Shown in pieces: positions 8,942 through 16,900 of a DNA stretch of 36,421 bases. The notes below the pieces were generated by a model. It did not search any database. It had not been told where the DNA came from and was given only the letters and a program-made list of their open reading frames with translations. The stretch covers positions 1 to 36,421 of the forward strand of contig CAMDNZ010000032.1 of assembly GCA_945903445.1 (NCBI GenBank), written 5' to 3'. The stretch's first letter is position 1; each line of letters opens with the position of its first letter. Source of the stretch: Bordetella parapertussis. GTDB taxonomy: Bacteria > Pseudomonadota > Gammaproteobacteria > Burkholderiales > Burkholderiaceae_B. Both the position numbers and the translations under genes were made by a program.

Positions 8942-9805
8942 ATGATCAGAAAAATCCTTGTCGCCTCGGCCCTCGTCATTGCGGGGGCGGGATTCGCCCC
9001 GGTGGCCGCCGCGGCCGAAAGCACCTACCCGCTCGAGCGCGCACCCAATCGTCAATCCGACATGATCGCCTTGCAAAACGGCGCTCGTCTATTCGTCAAT
9101 CACTGTCTGAACTGCCACAGCGCCAACGTCATGCGCTACAACAAACTGGCCGACCTCGGACTGACCGACGAGCAAATCAAGGACAACCTTTTGTTCACCA
9201 GCGACAAGGTCGGCGACATGATGAACGTCGCCATGAGTCCAAAGGATGCTCGTGCGTGGTTCGGCACAGCCGTACCCGACCTGTCGGTCATGGCGCGGGC
9301 GAAGTCTGTCAATGCGGGCCCATCCGGCGCGGACTACATCTACACCTACCTGCGCACCTTCTATCGTGATGCCCACCAACCCTCGGGTTGGAATAACCTG
9401 GTCTTCCCCAGTGTGGCCATGCCGCACGTCATGTGGGCCGACCAAGGGCCGCGCGAATTGACTGCGACGACCATGCACCAAAAGCCTGCCCAAAATGGTC
9501 GGCCAGGCGGGTGGGAGCGCATCACGACCGTGACCGATGCGCAAGGCTTCACCCAGACAAAACGCGAAGACGTGCCTCACTACAATGGCCAGGCCAGCAT
9601 CGACTACCGCTTCAAAGCGGCCCAGCCACATTTGGCCGGGCAATACGATCGGGACGTGGCCGACCTGACCGGGTTCCTGGCCTGGATGGCCGACCCCAGC
9701 CAGCTCGAACGCAAGCGTCTGGGTGCTTATGTCTTGCTGTTTCTCGGCTTGTTTTTCGTGGTGGCCTGGCGACTGAATGCGTCCTATTGGAAGCATGTTC
9801 GCTAG
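8942..9805 (+). CDS. petC: PetC, cytochrome c1
   Basis: Cytochrome c1 takes electrons from the Rieske protein and gives them to soluble cytochrome c or a terminal oxidase. The 287-residue precursor has a signal peptide (residues 1 to about 25, ending VAAAAE), a heme-binding CLNCH at 55-59, and a likely axial methionine M160 in SVAMPH. The C-terminal anchor (about residues 262-279, YVLLFLGLFFVVAWRL) is followed by a basic end. The start at 8942 is 23 bases after the petB stop, with AGGAA upstream. It completes a petABC operon. Confidence 0.96.
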   Translation: MIRKILVASALVIAGAGFAPVAAAAESTYPLERAPNRQSDMIALQNGARLFVNHCLNCHSANVMRYNKLADLGLTDEQIKDNLLFTSDKVGDMMNVAMSPKDARAWFGTAVPDLSVMARAKSVNAGPSGADYIYTYLRTFYRDAHQPSGWNNLVFPSVAMPHVMWADQGPRELTATTMHQKPAQNGRPGGWERITTVTDAQGFTQTKREDVPHYNGQASIDYRFKAAQPHLAGQYDRDVADLTGFLAWMADPSQLERKRLGAYVLLFLGLFFVVAWRLNASYWKHVR

Positions 9806-9823
9806 GGCTTTACCTAGGTCGGC

Positions 9824-9849
9824 CGGGGGCGGACTGGATTTTGCCCCCG
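9824..9849. terminator. GC-rich hairpin after petABC
   Basis: CGGGGGC (9824-9830) pairs perfectly with GCCCCCG (9843-9849) around a 12-base loop, 18 bases beyond the petC stop. No T-run follows, so it is not a textbook intrinsic terminator. It may stabilise the 3' end of petABC mRNA or attenuate read-through into sspA. Confidence 0.45.
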
Positions 9850-9934
9850 CCGGTCGGTTACTATGCGTGCAGATAACACGGCCAGCGGCCTATTGGGCAG
9901 CGCTGGCCTTCTCGTTTTTATAGGATTTCCCGCC

Positions 9935-10546
9935 ATGATGGTGCTCTATTCCGGCACGACGTGTCCGTACTCGCAACGTTGCCGCTTCGTCCTGTTCGAA
10001 AAGGGCATGGATTTCGAGATCCGCGATATCGATCTTTTCAACAAGCCGGAAGACATCGCTACGATGAATCCGTACGGTCAGGTTCCCATCCTGGTCGAAC
10101 GCGACCTGATCTTGTACGAGTCGAACATCATCGACGAATACATCGATGAGCGCTTCCCGCACCCGCAGCTCATGCCTGCCGATCCGGTCATGCGTGCTCG
10201 CACCCGTTTGTTCCTGAACAACTTCGAAAAAGAGTTGTTTGTACACGTGTCGGCGCTGGAGAACCGCAGCCTGGCCGCCGACGAAAAACGTCTCGAACGC
10301 GCCCGCTCGGCCATCCGCGATCGCTTGGCCCAACTGGCCCCCATGCTGCTGAAAAACAAGTACATGTTGGGCGACGAGTTCTCGATGCTGGACGTGGCCA
10401 TCGCTCCCTTGCTGTGGCGTTTGGATCACTACGGTATCGAACTGCCGAAGAACGCCGCGCCGCTACAGAAATACGCCGAGCGCATTTTCTCGCGTCCGGC
10501 CTACATCGAGGCGCTCACGCCCTCCGAGAAGGTGATGCGCCGTTAA
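9935..10546 (+). CDS. sspA: SspA, stringent starvation protein A
   Basis: SspA is a GST-fold protein that binds RNA polymerase and remodels transcription in stationary phase and acid stress; it lacks glutathione transferase activity in E. coli. The 203-residue product shows an N-terminal thioredoxin-like half (MMVLYSGTTCPYSQRCRFVL, then NPYGQVPILVERDLILYES with the cis-proline) and a helical C-terminal half (LGDEFSMLDVAIAPLLWRL). Start 9935 is preceded by TAGGA at 9921. An ATG three bases later is an alternative. sspB follows nine bases after the stop, the usual pair. Confidence 0.94.
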   Translation: MMVLYSGTTCPYSQRCRFVLFEKGMDFEIRDIDLFNKPEDIATMNPYGQVPILVERDLILYESNIIDEYIDERFPHPQLMPADPVMRARTRLFLNNFEKELFVHVSALENRSLAADEKRLERARSAIRDRLAQLAPMLLKNKYMLGDEFSMLDVAIAPLLWRLDHYGIELPKNAAPLQKYAERIFSRPAYIEALTPSEKVMRR

Positions 10547-10555
10547 TCGGCCGAT

Positions 10556-11074
10556 ATGCGTATGGGTGAATCCTCCACCAAGCCTTACCTGATTCGTGCC
10601 TTGCACGAATGGTGCACCGACAACGGCTATACGCCGTACATCGTCGTGCAGGTCGACGAGCACACTATGGTTCCCATGGGCCATGTGCAAGACGGTCAGA
10701 TCACGCTGAACGTGAGCACTTTGGCCACGAACGGTCTGGTGCTGGGCAACGACTACATCGAGTTCCAGGCCCGTTTCGGCGGTCGCGCGGAGAACGTCGC
10801 GGTGCATATCGGTGCGGTCAGCGCGATCTATTCGCGCGAAACCGGCGCCGGCATGGGATTCGAAGTGCAGCCTCACGATCCGTCGAGCCAGACCGATGCC
10901 AACACCCCGGCATCGGGAGCCGAGTCTACCGAGACGAAAGCCGTGGCGGACACCTCGGCGCCGGCCCCCGTGCTGGAAATGACCGATGGCGGGCGCGCCG
11001 ACGCTCCTCCGGTCGACACGCCCGAGGATTCCTCGGGCGACGCTAAACGGCCGCGTCTCACCATCGTCAAATAA
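10556..11074 (+). CDS. sspB: SspB, ClpXP protease specificity-enhancing factor
   Basis: SspB tethers ssrA-tagged substrates to ClpX and so speeds clearance of stalled-translation products. The 172-residue protein has the compact SspB fold region at residues 4-110: KPYLIRALHEWCTDNGYTPYIVV, VPMGHVQDGQITLNVS and FGGRAENVAVHIGAVSAIY. A long acidic, disordered linker follows. It ends in a basic-hydrophobic tail RPRLTIVK, the ClpX-binding module. Start could be 10556 or the ATG at 10562; neither has a strong ribosome site, so translation may be coupled to sspA. Confidence 0.94.
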   Translation: MRMGESSTKPYLIRALHEWCTDNGYTPYIVVQVDEHTMVPMGHVQDGQITLNVSTLATNGLVLGNDYIEFQARFGGRAENVAVHIGAVSAIYSRETGAGMGFEVQPHDPSSQTDANTPASGAESTETKAVADTSAPAPVLEMTDGGRADAPPVDTPEDSSGDAKRPRLTIVK

Positions 11075-11081
11075 TTTTCAC

Positions 11082-11087
11082 TACAAT
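11082..11087 (+). promoter_or_regulatory. Possible -10 element for tRNA-Thr
   Basis: TACAAT lies 41 bases before the tRNA, in the short gap after sspB. I see no convincing -35 hexamer at the proper distance, so this is only a weak candidate; the tRNA could equally be read through from sspB. Confidence 0.25.
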
Positions 11088-11127
11088 GCAGTCCCGCGAG
11101 TCAGACGCTTTGGTTTGACTCGATCGT

Positions 11128-11203
11128 GCCGGTGTAGCTCAGTTGGTAGAGCAGCGCACTTGTAATGCGAAGGTCGAGGGTTCGATTCCTTTCACCGGCA
11201 CCA
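11128..11203 (+). tRNA. tRNA-Thr (anticodon TGT)
   Basis: A 76-base cloverleaf with encoded CCA. The acceptor stem GCCGGTG (11128-11134) pairs with CACCGGC, followed by A and CCA at 11201-11203. The D-arm contains AGCTCAGTTGGTAGAGC, the anticodon loop is CTTGTAA with TGT at 11161-11163, and the T-arm holds GGTTCGATTCC. TGT reads ACA and, with wobble modification, other threonine codons. Confidence 0.97.
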
Positions 11204-11338
11204 CTCTCAGTACCCCTGACGAAGTCCGTCCGACGACCCGTAGCGCCTCGAGCGATATGGGGTTTTTTTCCGAAAACCGCTCTGTTCCTGATTTGTTGTA
11301 CTCGTAGCGGATCAATAGCCTAAACGTCCCGATTCTCT

Positions 11339-11953
11339 TTATGCATCTCGCGACCAGCCGATGCGATAGACTCGGCCCGTCTGCGCGCCTTCGACGCTTT
11401 TGACATACCCCAGTGCCGCTTCGCAAGCGGGAACCGCCTTGGTACCGGGAAAGAATGGCGCATAGGCAGGCAAGGCTTCTTCGATCACTGTCGGGCTCAC
11501 CAGATTGATCCGAAGCCCCCGCGGCAACTCGATGGCTGCACCACGAACAAAGCCTTCGAGGCCGCCATTGACGAGCGCAGCCGATACGCCCTGGCGGATC
11601 GGCTCGTCGTTGAGTAAACCGCTTGTCAGCGTGAACGACCCGCCATCGCGAATATGGGCCAGGCCGAGCGTCACAAGCATGACTTGCCCCATCAGCTTGT
11701 CGCGTAGGCCCAGGTCGAATTGTTCGGAGGTGAACTGTTCGAGCGGCCCGAAATGAACCTTGCCCGTGGTACTGACGAGCGCGTCGAATTGCCCGATTCG
11801 GGCGTAGAGCTGACGTATCGAGTCGGGCGCGGCGATGTCCACCTGAGCATCCCCGCTACTGCGTCCCACTCGAATGACTTCGTGACGCTGACTGAGCTCG
11901 GCGTGAACCGCTTTGCCGATGGTGCCGCTAGCACCGATGAGGATGATCTTCAT
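11339..11953 (-). CDS. SDR-family protein without the YxxxK pair
   Basis: The 204-residue protein has the short-chain dehydrogenase Rossmann start MKIILIGASGTIGKAV, with the dinucleotide-binding GASGTIG at residues 7-13, and FTLTSG at 107-112 giving a serine at the catalytic strand (S111). Where the catalytic tyrosine and lysine are expected the sequence reads QGVSAALVNGGLEGF, so YxxxK is absent. A subgroup of SDRs of this kind (Lin1944-like) is known, so this is probably a family trait rather than damage. The reaction is unknown. The neighbouring decayed AraC regulator at 12253 probably once controlled it. Confidence 0.85.
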   Translation of the reverse strand: MKIILIGASGTIGKAVHAELSQRHEVIRVGRSSGDAQVDIAAPDSIRQLYARIGQFDALVSTTGKVHFGPLEQFTSEQFDLGLRDKLMGQVMLVTLGLAHIRDGGSFTLTSGLLNDEPIRQGVSAALVNGGLEGFVRGAAIELPRGLRINLVSPTVIEEALPAYAPFFPGTKAVPACEAALGYVKSVEGAQTGRVYRIGWSRDA

Positions 11954-12252
11954 GGGATGTGGATCCTTCGAGCAATTGAAGTTTCAGGATTGGGTATATC
12001 GTGGTTGAGGCGCAGCACTTATGTGCCGATTTGGATAGTTCGACCGGCGAGGATGCCCGCGACTGTCGCGACCCGTGCCAAGGCGGTACATAACATCGAT
12101 GGAAACCGCCGACCAACAGTGCCGTTTGGCCGCTCGCCGGCCGATGCGAAGGTATTCATAACAAGCTTCCGTTTATGTATTTCGAGTGAGTACCTCAACG
12201 TTACGCAAGATTTTCCAGAACGAATATAGGAAAGACAATCAATCGCTCAATC
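11954..12252. other. Intergenic region without a gene
   Basis: The 299 bases between the SDR start and the AraC remnant contain no coding frame with recognisable similarity on either strand. The SDR promoter should lie at its left end. I see no strong hairpin or repeat. Confidence 0.6.
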
Positions 12253-12470
12253 ATGCCAATCGATAGCGCCCTTACCCAATCGCTTTGTCGTTTCGACCCG
12301 GACGCAGACGACCGTTCCGCCGTGGCATGGCAACTAGAGGTCGAACAACACGATGCGGAACAGCCGACGCATCGGCATCGCAAAGGGCAACTGGTGATGG
12401 CGCTGCGTCGATGCCGGAGAAATGCTGCACCCTGGCTATCAGCCCCATGGTGCGCGAGTTGATTCTGTAG
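12253..12470 (+). pseudogene. Decayed AraC-family regulator
   Basis: The first reading frame from ATG 12253 gives an intact AraC-type cupin start: LTQSLCRFDPDADDRSAVAW, then QHDAEQPTHRHRKGQLVMAL, including the HRHRKGQL strand. At about 12405 this frame loses similarity. A different frame continues with MPEKCCTLAISPMVRELIL (12411-12467), a segment that in intact relatives lies some 50 residues further on, and ends at TAG 12468. So an internal deletion with frameshift, and complete loss of the C-terminal double helix-turn-helix, have killed the gene. In related genomes such AraC genes sit next to SDR genes; that pairing is recalled knowledge, not tested here. Confidence 0.75.
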
Positions 12471-12637
12471 GTCGACGCGCTCGTATGGCACTCGACCAAC
12501 GAAGCCGCCGTTTCCGCAAAGTTGCCCTAAAAAGCGCTAACCTACTGCCCCATATACGGTTTCGAACCCAGCGTGATTTTTACGAAGGATTCGACGCCGA
12601 AACTTTTTCGTTTTCTAAAAAATCAGAAGGACCCACC

Positions 12638-13120
12638 ATGCCTACTTTCGATGTCGTCTCCGAGGTCGACAAACACGAACTGTCCAATGCCGTCGATCAA
12701 GCCAACCGCGAGTTGCACAATCGGTTCGACTTCAAGGGCACGGACGCCCAGTTCGAACTCGAGGGCTTCGTCATCACGCAATCGGCACCCAGCGCGTTTC
12801 AACTCAACCAGATGCTGGATATCTTGCGCGGTCGTTTGAGTGCCCGCAACATCGACGTGCGCTGCATGGATGTCGAAGACGTCACCAGCAACCTGTCGGG
12901 CGCTCGCCAGAAGATCACCATCAAGCAAGGCATCGAACAGGCCGTCTCGAAGAAACTGATCGCCGCACTGAAGGCCGAAAAGATGAAGGTGGAAGCGCAG
13001 ATCAACGGCGAGAAGCTGCGCATCAGCGGCAAAAAGCGTGATGATCTGCAAGCAGCCATCGCGCTTCTGCGCAAAACGGACGTCGAACTGCCCTTGCAGT
13101 TCGAGAACTTCCGCGACTAA
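12638..13120 (+). CDS. YajQ-family nucleotide-binding protein
   Basis: The 160-residue protein is a full-length YajQ: it starts MPTFDVVSEVDKHELSNAVD, has NRELHNRFDFKGT and ISGKKRDDLQAAIALLRK, and ends PLQFENFRD, all family landmarks. YajQ proteins have two ferredoxin-like domains and bind nucleotides; in Xanthomonas one acts as a cyclic-di-GMP effector, so a signalling role is possible. AGAAGGA lies about seven bases before ATG 12638. It is monocistronic by position: a decayed gene lies upstream and a convergent gene ends 62 bases downstream. Confidence 0.94.
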   Translation: MPTFDVVSEVDKHELSNAVDQANRELHNRFDFKGTDAQFELEGFVITQSAPSAFQLNQMLDILRGRLSARNIDVRCMDVEDVTSNLSGARQKITIKQGIEQAVSKKLIAALKAEKMKVEAQINGEKLRISGKKRDDLQAAIALLRKTDVELPLQFENFRD

Positions 13121-13182
13121 ACCTTTCGTTGGGCGGAGCTACTCGAGCCCTATCCGGCCCGTCCTCGCCCAAACCGACGGAC

Positions 13183-14502
13183 TCAGGCCGGAAAGCCCAA
13201 CGCGTCGCGCATGCGGTAATACTGTATCGCTGCCGACGCGCCCCACTGCTTGAGCGGATAGAACGGCAAGCGCGCGACCGGCGTCACCGGGAAATCCAAG
13301 GTGTTCGAAGCTGCGCCACGTACTGCCTCGGCCAGCACCCGGCCCAATACGGTGCCCATGCCTACGCCGCGACCGCAATAACCGTAGGCCGTGAACACAC
13401 CGGGTGCCAATTCGTGCACACGCGGTAGATCGTCGATGGTCATGCCGACACGGCAGGCCCACCCGAATTCCCAGCGCACTTGCGCCAACGCGGGAAACCG
13501 CGCAATGGCTGCTGCGCGCAATTGTTCGCGAGTCTTGTCGTCCAGGTGCGTCAGGCTGCGGCCACGACCGCCGATAACGAACCGGTTGCCCGGATCCATA
13601 CGGCAGTAGTAGGTGATCTTGCGCGCTTCGGATGCGCCGGCACGCCGCGGCATGATGGCGGCAGCCACCTCGTCGGGCAGCGGCTCGGTCGCGATCTGTG
13701 CACTCGATACGTTCACATAGGATTGGGCGACCGCAGGCCACAACGTGTCGGTGTAGGCATCGGTCGCCAGCACCACACGGCGGGCCCGAACAGCGTGGCC
13801 GTTGACGGTGAGCATGGCACCCGTCTTACTCGATGCGGGTGCCAGGACGCTAACGGGTGAGTGCTCGAATATCTGCACACCGGCACCTACGCCGGCTTGC
13901 GCAAGGCCCCGGGCATACGCCAGCGGTTGCACCGCACCGGCGGTCTTCTCCAGCAGACCGGCAGGCCAGAACGTCGAACCGGTGGCCTCGCGCATGGCAT
14001 CGCCATCCAGGAAAGCCACGTCGCAGCCATAGGCATTGATGGTCGCGACCCGCTCGCGGATGGTTTGCACCGAGCCATCCGAGAACGCACCTTGAATCCA
14101 TCCGCCACGAGTCGGCGCGCAGTCGATGCGATGACGGTCTACCAAATCGAACAGCTCATTGCCGACGTTGTAAGCCATTCGCACCATACGGCGACCCACG
14201 TCCTCGCCGAAGCGAGCGATCAAGGCAGGCGGCAGCGGCTTGAAACCGGGCACGACCTGGCCGCCGTTACGTCCCGAGGCGCGTTGGCCCACTCGACCCG
14301 CCTCGAACACCGCCACTTGCGCACCCGCTTGCGCGGCATGCAACGCAGCAGACAATCCGGTAAAGCCGCCACCGATGACGGCCACTTCCACCTCCAGCGG
14401 CGCGGCCAGCGCAACATAAGCCTCGGGGGTCGCGTGCGTGCCGCCCCACAAGGTGTCGAACGGAGTGGCCGGCGTACTGCCCACCTGTGCTGCACCACGC
14501 AT
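13183..14502 (-). CDS. FAD-dependent amine/amino-acid oxidase (PuuB/DadA-like)
   Basis: The 439-residue protein belongs to the DAO superfamily. The N-terminal FAD-binding motif is VAVIGGGFTGLSAALHAA (about residues 41-58), followed by an acidic ribose contact in FEAGRVG and the PuuB-like RASGRNGGQV. The C-terminal flavin-contact region is AYGYCGRGVGMGTVLG. It resembles gamma-glutamylputrescine oxidase and related secondary-amine oxidases. The gene starts nine bases after the transporter ATPase stop, so it is the last gene of an uptake-plus-oxidation operon. The imported compound, an amino acid or polyamine conjugate, cannot be told from sequence. Confidence 0.88.
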   Translation of the reverse strand: MRGAAQVGSTPATPFDTLWGGTHATPEAYVALAAPLEVEVAVIGGGFTGLSAALHAAQAGAQVAVFEAGRVGQRASGRNGGQVVPGFKPLPPALIARFGEDVGRRMVRMAYNVGNELFDLVDRHRIDCAPTRGGWIQGAFSDGSVQTIRERVATINAYGCDVAFLDGDAMREATGSTFWPAGLLEKTAGAVQPLAYARGLAQAGVGAGVQIFEHSPVSVLAPASSKTGAMLTVNGHAVRARRVVLATDAYTDTLWPAVAQSYVNVSSAQIATEPLPDEVAAAIMPRRAGASEARKITYYCRMDPGNRFVIGGRGRSLTHLDDKTREQLRAAAIARFPALAQVRWEFGWACRVGMTIDDLPRVHELAPGVFTAYGYCGRGVGMGTVLGRVLAEAVRGAASNTLDFPVTPVARLPFYPLKQWGASAAIQYYRMRDALGFPA

Positions 14503-14511
14503 GTGAGTCCC

Positions 14512-15246
14512 CTACCCGGTATGCGTCACGCGACGCAGGAAATCTTGAGTGCGTTCATGACGCGGTTCGGTCAGCACCTGACGGGCTGGCCCTTCTTCGA
14601 CGATTCGACCGCCATCCAGAAACAGAACACGGTCGGCCACTTCGCGCGCAAAACCCATTTCGTGGGTGACCACCACCATGGTCATGCCTTTATGCGCCAA
14701 GTCGCGCATGACGGCCAGCACATCGCCCACCAATTCGGGATCGAGTGCCGACGTCGGTTCGTCGAACAAAATCGCGTCCGGCGACATGGCCAATGCACGC
14801 GCGATGGCCACACGCTGTTGTTGACCACCCGACAACTCCTGCGGATAGTGCGACATCTTGTCGGCAAGACCGACAGACTCCAGCAATGCACGCGCTTGGG
14901 CTTCGGCCTGCTTGGGCGGTTCGCCCTTCACGTAAATCGGACCTTCGGTGACGTTCTCCAGCGCAGTCCGATGAGGAAACAGGTTGAACCGTTGAAATAC
15001 CATCGCCACACGTTGGCGGACTTTCTGGATCTCGCGGGTCCGGCCCGCATCGACATGCTGACCGTCGATTTGCACACTGCCCGACTGATAACGCTCCAAA
15101 CCGTTGATGCAACGCAAAAGCGTCGATTTGCCCGAGCCCGACGGCCCGATCAAACACACCACTTCACCCTTGCGAATTTCCGCATCAATACCCTTGAGCA
15201 CTTGCACCGGGCCAAACGATTTATTGAGATTCTCTATTTTGATCAT
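14512..15246 (-). CDS. Polar amino acid ABC transporter ATPase (GlnQ/HisP type)
   Basis: The 244-residue ATPase has Walker A GPSGSGKST (34-42), signature LSGGQQQRVAIARAL, Walker B AILFDEPTSALDPE and the switch histidine in VVVTHEMGFAREVADRV. The segment ENVTEGPIYVKGEPP is typical of GlnQ/HisP-type importers. Its ATG overlaps the permease stop (ATGA), so subunits are made together. It drives the adjacent permease, probably as homodimers of both subunits, because only one permease gene is present. Confidence 0.95.
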   Translation of the reverse strand: MIKIENLNKSFGPVQVLKGIDAEIRKGEVVCLIGPSGSGKSTLLRCINGLERYQSGSVQIDGQHVDAGRTREIQKVRQRVAMVFQRFNLFPHRTALENVTEGPIYVKGEPPKQAEAQARALLESVGLADKMSHYPQELSGGQQQRVAIARALAMSPDAILFDEPTSALDPELVGDVLAVMRDLAHKGMTMVVVTHEMGFAREVADRVLFLDGGRIVEEGPARQVLTEPRHERTQDFLRRVTHTG

Positions 15247-15902
15247 TTACGCCGTCCCAGTCGTTTTTCCAAGCGCCCGATGGCATACATCATAGGCAGG
15301 CTCATCACTAGGTACATCAACGCGACCAAGGTAAAAATGGTGGCGCTCTTGAACGTGGCCGCAGCGATCAGCTTGCCTTGCATCGACAGCTCGACCACGG
15401 TGATCACGGCAGTCTGCGACGAGTCTTTCAGCATCATCACCACGTTGTTGCCGTAGGGCGGCAGCACGATCTTGAAGGCTTGCGGCAAGACCACCCGGCG
15501 CATCAGTTTGGCGCGACTCATGCCCAGCGCTTGTGCGGCTTCGAACTGTCCTGGGTCGACCGCATCGATACCCGAGCGAAACACCTCGGACAGGTAAGAC
15601 GAATAGGCAATACCCAAGCCGAGCGCACCGGCTTGGAAGGCCGTCATGTTGATGCCGATTTCGGGGATCACGAAGTACATGTAGAACAGTACGACGATGA
15701 TCGGAATGCCGCGAATCAAGTTGGTCAGCACCCGGCTGGCATGCGCCAGCGGGCCGATGCCGCTGACACGCAGCAGCGCCCAGAACAAGCCGAGTATCGT
15801 GGCGATCGCCAGGGCACTGAGGGTGACCAAGACAGTCGTCCACACGCCCTGCAACAGCACGGGAAAAAACTCGACCGCGTCACTGAAAAAGGTATCAAGC
15901 AT
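15243..15902 (-). CDS. Polar amino acid ABC transporter permease
   Basis: The 219-residue membrane protein of the HisM/GlnP family has about five transmembrane segments (first at about residues 15-40, GVWTTVLVTLSALAIATILGL). The cytoplasmic EAA loop reads EAAQALGMSRAKLMRRVVLPQA, the contact to the ATPase. RGIPIIVVLFYMYF is another hallmark. The binding-protein gene ends 39 bases before its start and the ATPase gene overlaps its stop. Confidence 0.95.
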   Translation of the reverse strand: MLDTFFSDAVEFFPVLLQGVWTTVLVTLSALAIATILGLFWALLRVSGIGPLAHASRVLTNLIRGIPIIVVLFYMYFVIPEIGINMTAFQAGALGLGIAYSSYLSEVFRSGIDAVDPGQFEAAQALGMSRAKLMRRVVLPQAFKIVLPPYGNNVVMMLKDSSQTAVITVVELSMQGKLIAAATFKSATIFTLVALMYLVMSLPMMYAIGRLEKRLGRRK

Positions 15903-15941
15903 AACGGTCCTTAAAGAAACAATTGAGCGATCACATGTCTA

Positions 15942-16703
15942 TCAAGACACGCTGACGTTCCACTTCTTGAGGATCTCGGCCAGCTGACCACTGTCGCGCA
16001 ATTTGGTCAGTGCGGCGTTCAATTTCGCCACTTGTTCGGCATTACCTTTACGCACTGCCAGACCGATGGGGGTGGGCACCACGCCTTTGTAATCTTCGAC
16101 ATAGCGAACCGCCGTGAACGTGCCCTGCTTGACCTGATAGGCCATGGTCGGGCCGTCGCCCAATGCCGCGTCCAGACGACCCAACTGAATGTCGCGCACC
16201 ATGTCGGCCATGGTTTCGTACTGCCGCAAGGTCACGCCGGGTTTGTCTTTCATCGCTGCGGCATAGGTGGTGCCGATCTGTACGCCCACCGTCTTGCCGT
16301 TCAGCGCGTCCAGCGAGGTATATTGGCCTGTGTCCTTGGCCGATACCACCAGACCCTCGGTGTAGGTGAATACCAGATCGGTGAAGTCCACCATTTCCTG
16401 GCGCGCCGGGGTACGGGCAAATGCCGAGGACACGATGTCGATACGCTGAGTGGTCAAAGACGGCATCAGCGACGCAAACGGCACCGACACCATTTCCGGC
16501 TTGAAGCCGGCTTCTTTACCCACCGCCTCGGCGATATCGATCATCACGCCTTGCAGCGTATTGGACTTGGGATCCAGGAAGTTAAAGGGTACGGCAGTCG
16601 GTGTGGCGCCTACCTTCAGAACCGGCAAATCGGCGGCATGCGCGCCGGACAACGCGACCAGACAAACCGATGCGGCGATGCACTGCGTGATGAAGCTTTT
16701 CAT
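15942..16703 (-). CDS. Periplasmic amino-acid-binding protein of the ABC importer
   Basis: The 253-residue precursor belongs to the family 3 solute-binding proteins. The signal peptide is residues 1 to about 23 (ending SGAHA before ADLPVLK). Then come VGATPTAVPFNFLD, GVMIDIAEAVGKEAGF and the SBP_bac_3 core FASLMPSLTTQRIDIV; the hinge and second lobe are LNGKTVGVQIGT and LDAALGDGPT. Start 16703 is favoured because it gives a proper signal peptide and has AAGGGGAA upstream. It is first in the minus-strand operon and faces the IclR gene across a 197-base control region. Confidence 0.94.
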   Translation of the reverse strand: MKSFITQCIAASVCLVALSGAHAADLPVLKVGATPTAVPFNFLDPKSNTLQGVMIDIAEAVGKEAGFKPEMVSVPFASLMPSLTTQRIDIVSSAFARTPARQEMVDFTDLVFTYTEGLVVSAKDTGQYTSLDALNGKTVGVQIGTTYAAAMKDKPGVTLRQYETMADMVRDIQLGRLDAALGDGPTMAYQVKQGTFTAVRYVEDYKGVVPTPIGLAVRKGNAEQVAKLNAALTKLRDSGQLAEILKKWNVSVS

Positions 16704-16735
16704 GCAAATTCCCCTTGTGTGGTTGAATACCGTAA

Positions 16736-16750
16736 TATCGCAATGCGATA
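16736..16750. promoter_or_regulatory. 15-base palindrome upstream of the transport operon
   Basis: TATCGCA-A-TGCGATA is a perfect inverted repeat around one central base, 33 to 47 bases before the binding-protein ATG on the minus strand. That is where a repressor would block the promoter or early transcription. I infer an operator for the divergent IclR protein. Confidence 0.5.
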
Positions 16751-16793
16751 CCATTGAATCGCTTATCAATTTTATAAAGCCGCACAGCAGTGT

Positions 16794-16878
16794 TTGCATA
16801 CCTATCGGTATCCCTGACTTGACCCCGTAACGCTGGTTTTGCATAGTTTATCGATAAACGATTTGCATAAATTGCATA
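16794..16878. repeat. Four TTGCATA direct repeats and a palindrome before iclR-type gene
   Basis: TTGCATA occurs at 16794-16800, 16839-16845, 16863-16869 and 16872-16878. A perfect 14-base palindrome, GTTTATCGATAAAC, fills 16846-16859 between the second and third copies. The cluster ends 22 bases before the regulator ATG at 16901. The arrangement suggests several binding sites for one regulator, most simply autoregulation by the IclR protein. Confidence 0.55.
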
Positions 16879-16900
16879 GCGATAGTGGAGAGACAGGGCG

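Noticed and set aside
11263..11269. Seven-T run after tRNA-Thr as a terminator
   Set aside because: I could not find a stable stem directly before it, so I did not call a terminator.
13861..15456. Plus-strand open frame of 531 codons opposite the oxidase, ATPase and permease genes
   Set aside because: It crosses three genes with clear function on the other strand and has no protein similarity of its own.
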